A stretch of DNA of 64,000 nucleotides from Pseudoalteromonas luteoviolacea (GCF_021654285.1 NZ_JAKFZS010000007.1:186001-250000); one strand, 5' to 3'; shown: positions 18,956 to 28,867, counted from the first letter of the stretch. The notes: generated by a model from the sequence alone, not told the origin. Program-made: numbers and translations.

Positions 18956-18976
18956 TACTAAAGCAAGAAGTAGACT
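18949..18976 (+). promoter_or_regulatory. Probable bioBFCD promoter
   Basis: TTGACA, 16-bp spacer, TAGACT (four of six in the -10). The -35 lies inside the right half of the BirA operator. A weaker minus-strand promoter candidate for bioA (TTGGCT, 17 bp, TAGTAT) overlaps the same stretch. Confidence 0.55.
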
Positions 18977-19034
18977 AAGCCAATCACCGTCAAATTATCT
19001 GGCGAAAAAAACCAGAAAAAGAAGAGATTAAGTT

Positions 19035-20078
19035 ATGGAATATGGCATCGTTCGTCACGATTGGAAACACGCAGAAGTAAAAGCATTGTTTGAAATGCCT
19101 TTTAACGACTTACTATTTTATGCTGCGAGCGTACATCGCAAAAACTTCAAACAAAATGAAGTCCAAATCTCTACTCTTCTGTCGATTAAAACAGGCGCAT
19201 GTCCAGAAGATTGTAAATACTGTCCGCAGTCAGGTCACTATAAAACAGACCTAGAAAGAGAACGACTGATGGAAGTTGAAAAGGTTGTTAACCAAGCAAA
19301 ATTGGCAAAAGAAAAGGGCGCAACGCGTTTTTGTATGGGTGCTGCTTGGTCAGATCCAAAAGACAGAGACATGCCATACATTGAAAAAATGGTTAAAGAA
19401 GTTAGCGCACTTGGTCTAGAAACATGCATGACACTAGGTAAGCTAGATAATCAAAAAGCACATGCTTTAAAAGACGCCGGTCTTGATTATTACAATCATA
19501 ACCTAGATACCTCACCTGAATATTACGAGCAGATCATCACAACACGTACTTACGCAGACCGACTAAATACCATTGACCACGTACGCGATGCAGGCATGAA
19601 GGTTTGTTCTGGCGGTATCGTGGGTATGGGTGAGCAGGCTGCAGACCGTTATGGTCTATTAATGCAGTTAGCAAACTTACCAAAGCAACCAGAAAGTGTG
19701 CCAATTAACATGTTGGTTAAAGTAGCGGGTACGCCGCTTGAAGATGTGGATGATTTAGATCATTTTGAGTTCATCCGTACTATTGCTGTGGCACGTATCA
19801 TGATGCCAGAGAGCTATGTACGTTTATCAGCAGGTCGTACTGCGATGAATGAGCAAATGCAGTCAATGTGTTTCTTTGCTGGTGCAAACTCGATTTTCTA
19901 TGGTGATAAGCTATTAACTACGGAAAACCCTGAAGCAGATGCAGATATGAACCTACTTAAAAAGCTAGGTATGAAGCCTGAGACGCGTGAAGACTACTCA
20001 GATGAAGCGTATGAAGCGTCTCTTAACTCTGCAATTGCAGACAAAGCAACGTCAGAGTTATTCTACGAAGCAAAATAA
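19035..20078 (+). CDS. bioB: Biotin synthase
   Basis: 347 residues, the usual length. The radical-SAM motif CPEDCKYC (C56, C60, C63) holds the 4Fe-4S cluster. YNHNLDTS and [10 protein letters not shown] are BioB signatures, and RLSAGR near the C-terminus carries the Arg ligand of the 2Fe-2S cluster that donates sulfur. It converts dethiobiotin to biotin. First gene of bioBFCD; bioF begins at the next base after its stop. Confidence 0.97.
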   Translation: MEYGIVRHDWKHAEVKALFEMPFNDLLFYAASVHRKNFKQNEVQISTLLSIKTGACPEDCKYCPQSGHYKTDLERERLMEVEKVVNQAKLAKEKGATRFCMGAAWSDPKDRDMPYIEKMVKEVSALGLETCMTLGKLDNQKAHALKDAGLDYYNHNLDTSPEYYEQIITTRTYADRLNTIDHVRDAGMKVCSGGIVGMGEQAADRYGLLMQLANLPKQPESVPINMLVKVAGTPLEDVDDLDHFEFIRTIAVARIMMPESYVRLSAGRTAMNEQMQSMCFFAGANSIFYGDKLLTTENPEADADMNLLKKLGMKPETREDYSDEAYEASLNSAIADKATSELFYEAK

Positions 20079-21212
20079 ATGGCGTTTGAATTTATAGATC
20101 AAGCGCTAGAAGACAAAGCACGTGACGCGCTGCAGCGTCGCCGTACCTGCATAGATAAAGTGTCTGCTCGTCATATCCAAGTTGATGGGCAGCAATACTT
20201 AAACTTTGCCAGTAATGATTATTTAGCGCTTGGAGATCAAGCTATTTCTGGTGACTTCGTTGCTGGCAGTAAAAGCTCAGCTTTGGTCACTGGATATCAG
20301 CGCACCCACCGATTGTTAGAGGCCAAATTGTGTGAGCTGCTCGGCTACGAGCGAGCCATGCTATTTGCCAGTGGCTTTGGCGCTAATTTTAGTGTGCTCA
20401 GCACTTTATTTCATGATAATAAAGCTGGTCAAGACAGCGCTATGTTTCAAGACAAGCTCAATCATGCCAGCCTCATCGATGGTGGGCTGAACAGCAGCGC
20501 CAAGTTAGTCAGGTTTAATCACAACGACATGGGTCATTTGCGTGCGCGTTTGGAAAAAACACGTGTCCAAAACAAGCTTATTGTCAGTGAAGGTATTTTC
20601 TCAATGGATGGCGATGGTGCGCCGTTGCATGAGCTGAAGTCTTTGGCTGATACCCACAGCGCTTGGTTGATGATTGATGATGCCCATAGTTTCGGGGTAT
20701 GCGGTGAAAACGGTTTAGGCTCTGTTGAGTCCGGTGTGAGGCCTGATATTTTAGTGATCACATTTGGTAAGGCCATGGGATGTCAAGGCGCCGCTGTGCT
20801 CTCAAGTAAACGAGTGATTGATTACATGGTACAGTTTAACCGTGAATATACCTACTCAACGGCCATGTCGCCCGCTTTAGCTGAGATTGCCTCGACGCAG
20901 TTATCAAGGTTATGTGACAGCGGTAGTGCTCGTGAGGCACTCCATCGCCATATTACGCACTTTAAAGCGCTTTGTAGTGATGCGGGTATTCCAGTGCAGG
21001 CATCAAATAGTGCGATTCAGCCGATTGTATTGGGCGATGCGCAAAGCACGTTAAATGCGCAGCAAAGCCTTGCACAAAAAGGTATTTGGCTGACTGCAAT
21101 TAGGCCGCCAACGGTGCCACACAATACGGCGAGATTACGTGTAACACTGACCGCAGCGCACCAGCAAGCTGACATCGAATACTTGGTTGAATGCCTCAAG
21201 GAGGTAATATGA
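20079..21212 (+). CDS. bioF: 8-amino-7-oxononanoate synthase
   Basis: 377 residues of the alpha-oxoamine synthase fold. ASNDYLALG, SGFGANFSVLSTL, DDAHSFGVCG and the PLP lysine in ITFGKAMGC are visible. It condenses pimeloyl-ACP (or CoA) with alanine. It starts directly after the bioB stop, and its stop overlaps the bioC start (ATGA), indicating translational coupling. Confidence 0.95.
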   Translation: MAFEFIDQALEDKARDALQRRRTCIDKVSARHIQVDGQQYLNFASNDYLALGDQAISGDFVAGSKSSALVTGYQRTHRLLEAKLCELLGYERAMLFASGFGANFSVLSTLFHDNKAGQDSAMFQDKLNHASLIDGGLNSSAKLVRFNHNDMGHLRARLEKTRVQNKLIVSEGIFSMDGDGAPLHELKSLADTHSAWLMIDDAHSFGVCGENGLGSVESGVRPDILVITFGKAMGCQGAAVLSSKRVIDYMVQFNREYTYSTAMSPALAEIASTQLSRLCDSGSAREALHRHITHFKALCSDAGIPVQASNSAIQPIVLGDAQSTLNAQQSLAQKGIWLTAIRPPTVPHNTARLRVTLTAAHQQADIEYLVECLKEVI

Positions 21213-21961
21213 GTGCGATGTTAAAACTGAATATTGCAGATAAGTTTTCACGCGCGTCTGCTCAATACATTAAGCACGCTAATGTACAACAGCGCTCAGC
21301 CGAAATCCTGTTTGCCGGTTTAAACCGTCGCTACAACACCATGTTGGACTTGGGGGCGGGGCCAATGCAACATCATGGCGTATTGTCTCAAAAGTGCGAT
21401 ACGTTAGTGGCATTGGATTTGAGCGAAGGCATGCTAAAACAAGGTCCAGAGTCTGCCATGAAAGTGTGTGCGGATATGGATGCACTGCCTTTACAAGCTC
21501 AGTCTGTTGAGTGTGTGTTTAGTAATTTTGCGATGCAGTGGAGCAGTGATTTACCAACATTATTTAAGCGTTTGAATACCGTGTTAAAGGTTGGTGGCAG
21601 TGCGCATTTATCCATTGTTATTGATGGCTCTTTACGTGAAATTGCTAAAGCTTGGCAGGGCGTAGATGGTCATTGCCATGTAAACCAATTCACACGATTT
21701 GAAGACATACAGCAGATTGCAAGGCAAGCAGGGTTTTCGATCAGGTCGATGAGTAAACGTTGTTTGGTTGATATTTACAACACCCCACGCGAGGCCCTTA
21801 AGTCGGTAAAAAGCATAGGTGCAAACCAGTTAAATAATACAGATACGCGCCGTGGTTTAGTGGGTAAAGAAAGTTATCAGGCCTTGTTAAAAGCCTATCC
21901 ACTCGTCGATGGCTTTGCCCATGTTAGTTACGAAGTGGCATTTTTGGAGTTAACAAAATAA
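21209..21961 (+). CDS. bioC: Malonyl-ACP O-methyltransferase
   Basis: 250 residues. The ATG at 21209 is chosen because AAGGAGG lies seven bases upstream and it overlaps the bioF stop. Class I methyltransferase fold: LDLGAGPMQH (SAM-binding motif I), LVALDLSEGML (acidic motif II) and VFSNFAMQW (motif IV). It methylates malonyl-ACP so that fatty-acid enzymes can build pimelate. It ends in a one-base overlap with bioD. Confidence 0.92.
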   Translation: MSAMLKLNIADKFSRASAQYIKHANVQQRSAEILFAGLNRRYNTMLDLGAGPMQHHGVLSQKCDTLVALDLSEGMLKQGPESAMKVCADMDALPLQAQSVECVFSNFAMQWSSDLPTLFKRLNTVLKVGGSAHLSIVIDGSLREIAKAWQGVDGHCHVNQFTRFEDIQQIARQAGFSIRSMSKRCLVDIYNTPREALKSVKSIGANQLNNTDTRRGLVGKESYQALLKAYPLVDGFAHVSYEVAFLELTK

Positions 21962-22638
21962 TGAGTCAGTTTTTTATTACCGGTACGGATACTGAAGTTG
22001 GCAAAACCTATGTCACAAGCTTGCTGCTGAAGTATCTTGTCTCAAAAAAGAAAAAGGCCCTTGGTTTTAAACCCATTGCTGCCGGTGCAGAAGAGGCGTT
22101 TGGCGAGCTGGTCAACGAAGATGCTTTAACTTTAATGGAAGCGGCCAATGTGCACGGCACATATGAGCAAATTAACCCGTTTTGCTTTGCGCCGCCAATA
22201 GCACCGCATATTGCCGCAAGTCGCGTTGATGTACATATTTCAAAGCAGGATTTGACCAACAAACTGGCTGATGTGTCTACGCTAGGTGCTGAGTTTACCA
22301 TGGTGGAAGGCGCAGGTGGTTGGGCACTACCAATCAATGATACAGACTTTTTATCCACTTGGGTTGCAGAGCAAAACCTACCCGTTATCCTTGTGGTTGG
22401 TATGAAGTTAGGTTGCCTAAACCATGCTTTTTTAACGGCCCAAGCCATTGAGGCGTCAGGGGCAAAATGTGTTGGCTGGATTGCCAATCAAATTGACCCA
22501 AATATGGCAGAGTATGACGCGAACCTAGAGACGTTAAAGCAACGCCTTGATTTTCCGCTTTTGGCTGTCACGCCTTATTCTGAAGAAAAAGCCAAGATGC
22601 AAGTGCACTCAGCGCTAAATAGCTTACTTGGTGTGTAA
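21961..22638 (+). CDS. bioD: Dethiobiotin synthetase
   Basis: 225 residues, the normal length. The P-loop GTDTEVGKTY is at residues 8-17. KPIAAG, VEGAGGWALPI and a downstream WIANQID (nucleotide base contact) are family hallmarks. It closes the ureido ring of dethiobiotin using CO2 and ATP. Last gene of the bio operon. pimeloyl-ACP esterase (bioH) is not in the operon. Confidence 0.95.
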   Translation: MSQFFITGTDTEVGKTYVTSLLLKYLVSKKKKALGFKPIAAGAEEAFGELVNEDALTLMEAANVHGTYEQINPFCFAPPIAPHIAASRVDVHISKQDLTNKLADVSTLGAEFTMVEGAGGWALPINDTDFLSTWVAEQNLPVILVVGMKLGCLNHAFLTAQAIEASGAKCVGWIANQIDPNMAEYDANLETLKQRLDFPLLAVTPYSEEKAKMQVHSALNSLLGV

Positions 22639-22651
22639 TACTTACATTAAA

Positions 22652-22694
22652 AAATAACCTTCATATTTTTTATCTATATTTATGAAGGTTATTT
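22652..22694 (+). terminator. Hairpin after the bio operon
   Basis: A 14-base inverted repeat (AAATAACCTTCATA and its complement) with a 15-base AT loop, 14 bp after the bioD stop. AT-rich and without a long T tract, so moderate support. Confidence 0.55.
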
Positions 22695-22896
22695 ATTAAA
22701 ACCCTCCAAAACATAAAATATAAGTTATGACTTGTTGATTTAAAATCATCTATTTAATTATTTTAAAAAGTAATTTTTACATTCAATCATAAATAAATGT
22801 TTTGTTACTTATTAAACTAATAGATTATAAGTTTCCTCGTTATATTTATATCTTAACTGCGTTTCTAGCATTATCAGTAAAAGAAAGGAAAATGCT

Positions 22897-24759
22897 ATGA
22901 AATATAAGTTTGCTCCAATTAGTTTAGCGATTTTGCTCTCCTGCCAAGTCAATGCAAGTGCAACAGATCGCCTTTATGAACACCGTTGGTTAGACCCAAA
23001 TGGAGATCCCTACTTATCTCTACAGTGGAATTTACTCAATGATGGTAGCCTTGATAATACAGTTGCAGGGCATGACTTGAACTTGTGGCAATCGCATCTT
23101 TGGGGGCACAAAGGCCAAGGCGTGCAGATATCGCTGATTGACACAGGTGTTGACGAGCTTCATTCGGATTTGATCGACAACTTAATTTTTGACCCCAGTA
23201 TTGATTCAACAGAACCCTGGGCATCAGCACATGGCACATACATGGCTGGCTTGATCGCAGCTGTGCAAAACGATGTTGGGATCAGAGGCGTCGCCCCTGA
23301 AGCAGACGTCATTGTACACAATAGATTGGGCTCATACATGAGCCGTCATGAGCAGTGGGCTTATCATCGTGGCATTGGGCTGCAAAATGGCAAAACCTCG
23401 ATTGCGCAAAACTCTCGTGTTTTTAATACCAGTTTTGGGGTGACCCCTGTGCATAGCACGCCGTATAACTATGCGTATACAACCACGGATCCTGATACTG
23501 GCGAAGCCATTCAGATGGTGAACTTTAGGCTCAGAGATGAGGTGATGGAGCGCATCACATTATCAACAGAGCAAGACAAACGCACCGCACTTTTTGTTCA
23601 GGCTGCGGGCAATGGCTACTACCAAACATTAATAAATGCATATGGCCCTAATGGCATAGATACACCGGGATATCATCATGCAATAAATAATGGCGGTCTC
23701 CCATTTCACAATGCAAATAGCGGCCATTTAACCAGTTTTTGGAAAATTAATGTCAGTGGCGTGAGTGCTGATGGCAGATTAACCAATAGCTCTACAGTGG
23801 GCAGTAATATCTTTGTTACAGCGCCGGCGGGGGCAGATCGCAACACACCAGGTATGGTGACCACGACATTAAGCTGTGATTGGCACCAGAAATATCAAGG
23901 CCAACAACAGGCATGTACAGGTCCGCAAGATTATTATTTCAGCGTAAATGGTACATCGTCTGCGGCAGCAAATGTAACAGGTGCAGTGGCGTTGCTCATG
24001 TCGGCAGCCGAGCAGCAAGGTCACAACCTGACTGCACGAGATATCAGGCACTTATTGGCCAATACGGCAACCAAAGTAAACCGAGATATGGAAGACATTA
24101 AGTTGTCTAATGTGGTGGCATTGGAAGGCTGGTCTAGCAATGCCGCGGGTGTTGAGTTTTCCCCTTATTATGGCTTTGGTCTAGTCGATGTTGATAAAGC
24201 TGCAGAGCTTATTCGCCGTTATGCTGTTGAAAATTTACCAGCAGATTTTGTAAAAACGCAATGGTTTGGCGAGCACGACACCTTTAGCAAGCCTATTTTA
24301 GAAGATATTACACACACAACCACCTCAGAAATTGAAGTGACTGAAGATATGTTTATTGAGGGCGTGCAAGTACGTTTAAGTGCTGAACATGGCCGTATTA
24401 CTGATTTAAAAGTAGAGCTAGAATCACCAAGTGGCACGCGCAGTATATTGATGTCGCCAAACAATAATCTGGTTGGACAAAACACAGATTATATCGCGCC
24501 ATCTGAAAAGAGCCTGTTTGGTTATGATGATCATAAACTTCTCAGTTATAAATTCTGGGATGAAAGATCTGTTGGCACATGGAAGCTACATATTACGGAT
24601 ATGAATAATCAACAGCGCACGATTGTTACCGACCCGTTTGGCCAACCACGCAGTCGCTACACCATTGAGAATAATACCAAACCGGGCACATTCACCAATT
24701 GGTCAATCCGTGTACTTGGCCATACAGACAAAGTCACTAAGAAAAAGAACTTAAACTAA
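22897..24759 (+). CDS. Secreted subtilisin-like (S8) protease with C-terminal P domain
   Basis: 620 residues with a signal peptide (about 1-22). A kexin-like S8 catalytic domain carries D82 in ISLIDTGVDE, H112 in ASAHGTYMAG and S354 in NGTSSAAA. The usual Pro after the catalytic motif is replaced by Asn (SAAANVTG). A P/Homo-B jelly-roll domain follows (about 455-610), with IEVTEDMFIEGVQVRL, LTLESPSGT-like LKVELESPSGTRS and GTWKLHITD. Proprotein-convertase-type enzymes cut near basic residues; marine relatives degrade extracellular protein. It is monocistronic. Confidence 0.9.
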   Translation: MKYKFAPISLAILLSCQVNASATDRLYEHRWLDPNGDPYLSLQWNLLNDGSLDNTVAGHDLNLWQSHLWGHKGQGVQISLIDTGVDELHSDLIDNLIFDPSIDSTEPWASAHGTYMAGLIAAVQNDVGIRGVAPEADVIVHNRLGSYMSRHEQWAYHRGIGLQNGKTSIAQNSRVFNTSFGVTPVHSTPYNYAYTTTDPDTGEAIQMVNFRLRDEVMERITLSTEQDKRTALFVQAAGNGYYQTLINAYGPNGIDTPGYHHAINNGGLPFHNANSGHLTSFWKINVSGVSADGRLTNSSTVGSNIFVTAPAGADRNTPGMVTTTLSCDWHQKYQGQQQACTGPQDYYFSVNGTSSAAANVTGAVALLMSAAEQQGHNLTARDIRHLLANTATKVNRDMEDIKLSNVVALEGWSSNAAGVEFSPYYGFGLVDVDKAAELIRRYAVENLPADFVKTQWFGEHDTFSKPILEDITHTTTSEIEVTEDMFIEGVQVRLSAEHGRITDLKVELESPSGTRSILMSPNNNLVGQNTDYIAPSEKSLFGYDDHKLLSYKFWDERSVGTWKLHITDMNNQQRTIVTDPFGQPRSRYTIENNTKPGTFTNWSIRVLGHTDKVTKKKNLN

Positions 24760-24789
24760 TCTTCAAAGCTACTTTGTTGAGTCACTCCC

Positions 24790-24815
24790 AAAGGCCGATT
24801 TAAAGGCCTTTTTTC
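24790..24815 (+). terminator. Intrinsic terminator after the S8 protease
   Basis: AAAGGCC/GGCCTTT stem followed by a run of T and CG, about 30 bp after the stop. Confidence 0.8.
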
Positions 24816-24857
24816 GTTTGTTACAATAAAAACAATGATATTCATATCGAGTGGTTT

Positions 24858-25745
24858 ATGAAGGTTTTAGTTACAGGCTCTGCCGGACGTGTTGGTCGAG
24901 CCATTTATATTCACCTAGCACGCAGCCATCACGTGGTGGGGTTAGACAGCACACCTTGTTCAACCGCTGATTTTATCGGCGATATTCGAGACGAAGCGCT
25001 TCTATATCGGGCCCTTAAAGGGGTTGATGTGGTTGTGCATACGGCGGCACTCCATGCGCCACACATAGGTCATGTAAGTGACGAGTTGTTTCATGAAGTG
25101 AATGTTGTAGCAACCACAAAATTAGCTGAGCTTGCCGTTGCCAATGGCGTAAAGCAGTTTGTGTTTACCAGTACCACGGCGTTATACGGACATGCTAGCA
25201 CGCCAAATGGTCGAGCAGGGTGGGTAACAGAGCAGACCAAACCTTTACCTAAAACCATCTATCATCGTACTAAAATTGCTGCAGAGCAACAGCTCGAAGC
25301 GATAAGCAATGGGCGTGATTTTCCCGTAACTGTATTGCAAATGTCGAGATGCTTTCCTGAGCCAGTTGAGCAAATGGCGCTATATAGGTTAAATAGAGGA
25401 ATTGACTATCGCGATGTGGCCAGCGCTCACCGCTGCGCCATTGAAAAGAGGTTATCTGGCTTTAATCGCTTTATTATTTCTGGTAAAACACCGTTTGATC
25501 CCAGCTGCTGTGAGCAATTATTTAACGATTGTGAGGCCGTTTTACGTGCACGATCACCAAAATTAGTGGCGGTGTTTGAACAGCGAGGTTGGTCTTTACC
25601 ACAAACCTTAGACAGAGTTTATGACGCATCTAAGGCGCAAAGTGAATTGAGTTGGCTCCCAAAATACGGGTTTGAAAGTGTGATTGACTTGTATGATGAC
25701 GGTTTTGCAGAAGTCCTACCCAGTAAAAATCAAAGCTCAGGTTAA
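24858..25745 (+). CDS. NAD-dependent epimerase/dehydratase (extended SDR)
   Basis: 295 residues. A nucleotide-binding GSAGRVGRA (GxxGxxG) lies at residues 7-15. VVVHTAALHAPHI follows the extended-SDR pattern, FTSTTALYG supplies the catalytic Ser/Thr, and YHRTK is the YxxxK catalytic pair. The substrate is probably a nucleotide-sugar or related polyol but cannot be determined. It stands alone, convergent with the DUF2339 gene. Confidence 0.8.
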   Translation: MKVLVTGSAGRVGRAIYIHLARSHHVVGLDSTPCSTADFIGDIRDEALLYRALKGVDVVVHTAALHAPHIGHVSDELFHEVNVVATTKLAELAVANGVKQFVFTSTTALYGHASTPNGRAGWVTEQTKPLPKTIYHRTKIAAEQQLEAISNGRDFPVTVLQMSRCFPEPVEQMALYRLNRGIDYRDVASAHRCAIEKRLSGFNRFIISGKTPFDPSCCEQLFNDCEAVLRARSPKLVAVFEQRGWSLPQTLDRVYDASKAQSELSWLPKYGFESVIDLYDDGFAEVLPSKNQSSG

Positions 25746-25756
25746 TCTTTTGGTGA

Positions 25757-25785
25757 TAAAAAAAGCGAGTGACCTGCACTCGCTT
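25757..25785 (-). terminator. Intrinsic terminator of the DUF2339 gene
   Basis: Stem AAGCGAGTG/CACTCGCTT with loop ACCTG. Read on the minus strand, it ends in a run of seven T, 15 bp after the stop. Confidence 0.82.
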
Positions 25786-25799
25786 ATGATAACTTGTGA

Positions 25800-28448
25800 T
25801 TAACCCTCTTTGCTTGATGCGCTGGTGGCGGACTTTGGCTGCATTTTTTGAAATAGCCAACCCACACCTACCAAGCACAAACCTAAGCCAATGAATGACA
25901 AGGCTCTGAGCAGCCCCTCAAGATTAGACATATCGACCATAAAGGCTTTTAAAATCACCATAGCTAGACCAATAAAGCCAATATTGATTAAGTGCTTATG
26001 GTTTAAATGCTGCGCGACAAAAATGGTTGTGGTTGAGATCAATAACCAGACAATCGAATAGGTGTAAAGCTCCGCTTCTTTCACCCCTAAATGCCAATTG
26101 ATGAAGCCCTCATTGAACAAGGTGCGTATTTCACCGTTGATAAACATAAAGCCAAATATGGCCATTGCCACATAAATAAAACGGTTAAACTGCGCTTTGA
26201 CGAGTTTAAAGTGCATAAATCCATACAGGCATAATACAGGTGCAAGCCATTGGAGCCACAACCAGTTTATAACATAGCCACCGACGTTTTGGCTGAATAC
26301 AAATGGGCTTTCAAACACGGAGAACTGCACATGTATTAGCGTACTTGCACCGAGTAAAATGCTGCCACCAATCATATACAGCTTTTGCAGATTGCGCGTT
26401 AGCTGGCTGCGCCAATAATATACGCCCGCCAGAATTAACCAGTTTAGGGATAACACCACGCCTTCTTGATAGCTTAAATTATCAAAATTAGGATAATCTC
26501 CGACTAATAAATAACTGGTTTCGGTGGTGACAAGTAGCGCACATAAGTGAATAAATACACCCATAAACCACGTATTAAGCGTTCTTGATGGGTTATATTT
26601 TGCAGCAAACCCGACTAAAGCAATCGCAATTGGGTAGACGATGAGTGTCCAATGAATACCTAAAATGGCTTCATGTTTGTAATCAGCAACCCAAGGGGCC
26701 ACAGACAATCGCGTAACCACAACCAATAAAGCTGCTTTGTACAGCCAGTCAGGGATCTCAACCTTGTATTTCCAGCTTAAATAGCTCATGGATGCGACTT
26801 GCGCCGTAATAGCCAAGGTCAGCGTGCTTGCAGATAACAACATGGTCAAACACAAAGTCAGCATGGTATTTGCTAACACTAAATATGTCACGCGCTGTAA
26901 CGGTACTGATGATTTGGCAGCCGCAAGCGCTGCGCCAGCGGCGATGAGCAGGAGTTCAAACGCCCAAACAGGGTAGAGGATGGCGTCACTGTCCACAGGC
27001 AGTGAAATATAGCTAAGACCAAACAAACTCAGTGGCACTAACACAAGTAGCAGTAAATAAGCATGGCGTGCTGCATCGCGTTTGATCATCAAGACGCTAA
27101 AGGCCATACCTAACAAGGCTGCGATCTGAATAAACAAATACTTGCCAGTAAATGGATAGAGGATGTCACTAAAATCGATTTTTTGATGTATGTTGCCAAA
27201 CATAAACAAAGCAAAACCCAGCGCCAAATATGGCCATGTATCTAGGGCACTATGCCTGTAAGCTGAAGCAAAAGCGATGGCAGCGACAATGAAAGCAGCT
27301 ATCAGCATGTGACTGAAAACGGGAGAAAACATCAGGTAAATGGCGAACAAAAACAGGGTGATAAGGGTTGCGACTTGCTCTCTTCTTGCCATCAATAATG
27401 ACTTAATGGGCAGCGGATTATGCATGGTTAAATTAAGCCGCCAACCAAGTAGGTTTGAGAGCACATAAAAATATAGCGTTGCAACCGTGTACAGGGTAAT
27501 AGCAGCAAAGTCACCTTTATCACCTAATGCAATGGCACCGATAAACCACACACAATGGCCAACAAAACTTTGCCACCAGAGCCACTTTTGTTTGACGTAA
27601 TCCGCAACCCATACAGCAGATAAAGACACAAAGGCGACATACAACAACAATGCCCCAATATTATTAGACCCAGTGGAGACAAGCGCCGGTACAGCATACG
27701 CACCGATGATCCCAATGCCCGCAAGCACAGGCCCAAAGCGTAGCGCCAAATAGGTTGCGCACAAGGCTATAACTGCTAAAAAGACAAAGGCGAGGTTGGC
27801 AGGCAAAAAGTGATAGTGATTAAACGACACCAAAACCATAGCAAAGCAGGTGATCACACCGCCACTGGCAAGCGCCGCAGAGATATAGGGCGTATTCACA
27901 TTGAGCTTAGCTTTATAGCGGTTAACCAGCTCAGCACCTACGACTAACGCACAGCCGAACAAAGCGCCTAAAACAACACGCACAGCCGGTGGCATAAGAC
28001 CGGCCTCAATCGAATATTTGGCGAGGAAAATCCCACCAATAGATAAAATAAGTGCACCCAACCAGAAAATACCATTGCCTTTGAGTAGCGTTTCTAAGTT
28101 GAACTCGGGCAGTGTAAATTGCTTTTGAAGCGTTTGCTTTGGCGGGATTTTTACGTCCGGCTTAGCTGGGTTAGATAAGTGTGCTGGCTCTACATTATCA
28201 GCCTGCACGGTATCAGGTTTTGTTGATTCAATTTGTACTGTAGGCTTATCAGTGGAGCGGGATGCTGGGGCAGACTCACTCAACGCTTGCTTGAGCTTAT
28301 CAATCTTCGCTGTTTGAAAGTCGATGATTTTTTGAAGATGTATAACCTTTTTCGCGAGTTTATCTATACGGGCGCGATCTTTAAAAGCAATCACAACCCC
28401 CACAAATAAAAACAGATTAAATGCAAAGGAAAACAACTCAGTATCCAT
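25800..28448 (-). CDS. DUF2339 family polytopic membrane protein
   Basis: 882 residues. An N-terminal membrane anchor is followed by a short coiled coil (RIDKLAKKVIHLQKIIDFQT and on, about residues 25-60), a Pro/Lys-rich linker (about 60-110), and then roughly two dozen hydrophobic segments to the C-terminus. The first helical pair (FWLGALILSIGGIFLAKYSI, PPAVRVVLGALFG) is characteristic of DUF2339. The function of the family is unknown. A good ribosome site (AAGGAAAAGG) precedes the ATG. Single-gene unit with its own terminator. Confidence 0.85.
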   Translation of the reverse strand: MDTELFSFAFNLFLFVGVVIAFKDRARIDKLAKKVIHLQKIIDFQTAKIDKLKQALSESAPASRSTDKPTVQIESTKPDTVQADNVEPAHLSNPAKPDVKIPPKQTLQKQFTLPEFNLETLLKGNGIFWLGALILSIGGIFLAKYSIEAGLMPPAVRVVLGALFGCALVVGAELVNRYKAKLNVNTPYISAALASGGVITCFAMVLVSFNHYHFLPANLAFVFLAVIALCATYLALRFGPVLAGIGIIGAYAVPALVSTGSNNIGALLLYVAFVSLSAVWVADYVKQKWLWWQSFVGHCVWFIGAIALGDKGDFAAITLYTVATLYFYVLSNLLGWRLNLTMHNPLPIKSLLMARREQVATLITLFLFAIYLMFSPVFSHMLIAAFIVAAIAFASAYRHSALDTWPYLALGFALFMFGNIHQKIDFSDILYPFTGKYLFIQIAALLGMAFSVLMIKRDAARHAYLLLLVLVPLSLFGLSYISLPVDSDAILYPVWAFELLLIAAGAALAAAKSSVPLQRVTYLVLANTMLTLCLTMLLSASTLTLAITAQVASMSYLSWKYKVEIPDWLYKAALLVVVTRLSVAPWVADYKHEAILGIHWTLIVYPIAIALVGFAAKYNPSRTLNTWFMGVFIHLCALLVTTETSYLLVGDYPNFDNLSYQEGVVLSLNWLILAGVYYWRSQLTRNLQKLYMIGGSILLGASTLIHVQFSVFESPFVFSQNVGGYVINWLWLQWLAPVLCLYGFMHFKLVKAQFNRFIYVAMAIFGFMFINGEIRTLFNEGFINWHLGVKEAELYTYSIVWLLISTTTIFVAQHLNHKHLINIGFIGLAMVILKAFMVDMSNLEGLLRALSFIGLGLCLVGVGWLFQKMQPKSATSASSKEG

Positions 28449-28540
28449 ACCTTTTCCTTAAAATACTAGAGGTAAGATGAGTTTGCTTTAAAAACAGATA
28501 ATTATCAAGTTAAGTGCAAAATACACATTGCGGAGCAATG

Positions 28541-28723
28541 TTACTTTTGCGCAAGGTGAAGTGAGCAATTTTAGCTGGTGCCGAGTGATACTTTTGCGCA
28601 AGGTGAAGTGAGCAGTTTTAGCTGGTGCCGAGTGTTACTTTTGTGCAAGGTGAAGTGAGCAGTTTTAGCTGGTGCCGAGTGATACTTTTGCGCAAGGTGA
28701 AGTGAGCAATTTTAGCTGGTGCC
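28541..28723. repeat. 47-bp tandem repeat, about 3.9 copies
   Basis: Units start at 28541, 28588, 28635 and 28682; the last is truncated at GGTGCC. Each runs from TACTTTTG through CAAGGTGAAGTGAGCA and TTTTAGCTGGTGCC to GAGTG, with only a few substitutions among copies. There are no unique spacers, so it is not a CRISPR array. It lies just upstream of the DUF2339 gene. The near-identity suggests recent slippage. Confidence 0.9.
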
Positions 28724-28754
28724 AACCGCTTATCGCCAACTTCAAGTTCAGCAT

Positions 28755-28781
28755 GGATCCCGGAGCAAGTCCGGGACGACG
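28755..28781 (-). repeat. 27-bp dispersed palindromic unit, copy 2
   Basis: On the minus strand: CGTC, GTCCCGGA, CTTGC, TCCGGGAT, CC. The architecture matches 13754-13780 and 28841-28867 with compensating stem substitutions. Confidence 0.65.
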
Positions 28782-28840
28782 AGTTTTATATTTGTATAAA
28801 AGTCTCCTGCTGAACGACCAGATTAAGGCGTAGCTACAGT

Positions 28841-28867
28841 CGTCACCCTGAACTGGTTTCAGGGTCC
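28841..28867 (+). repeat. 27-bp dispersed palindromic unit, copy 3
   Basis: CGTC, ACCCTGAA, CTGGT, TTCAGGGT, CC. Same layout as the copies at 13754 and 28755, in opposite orientation to the latter, 60 bp away. Confidence 0.65.

Noticed and set aside
22008..22487. 159-codon frame opposite bioD
   Set aside because: Antisense shadow of a clearly conserved gene.
28541..28723. Possible CRISPR array
   Set aside because: The 47-bp units are contiguous with no unique spacers, and no cas gene is in the window.
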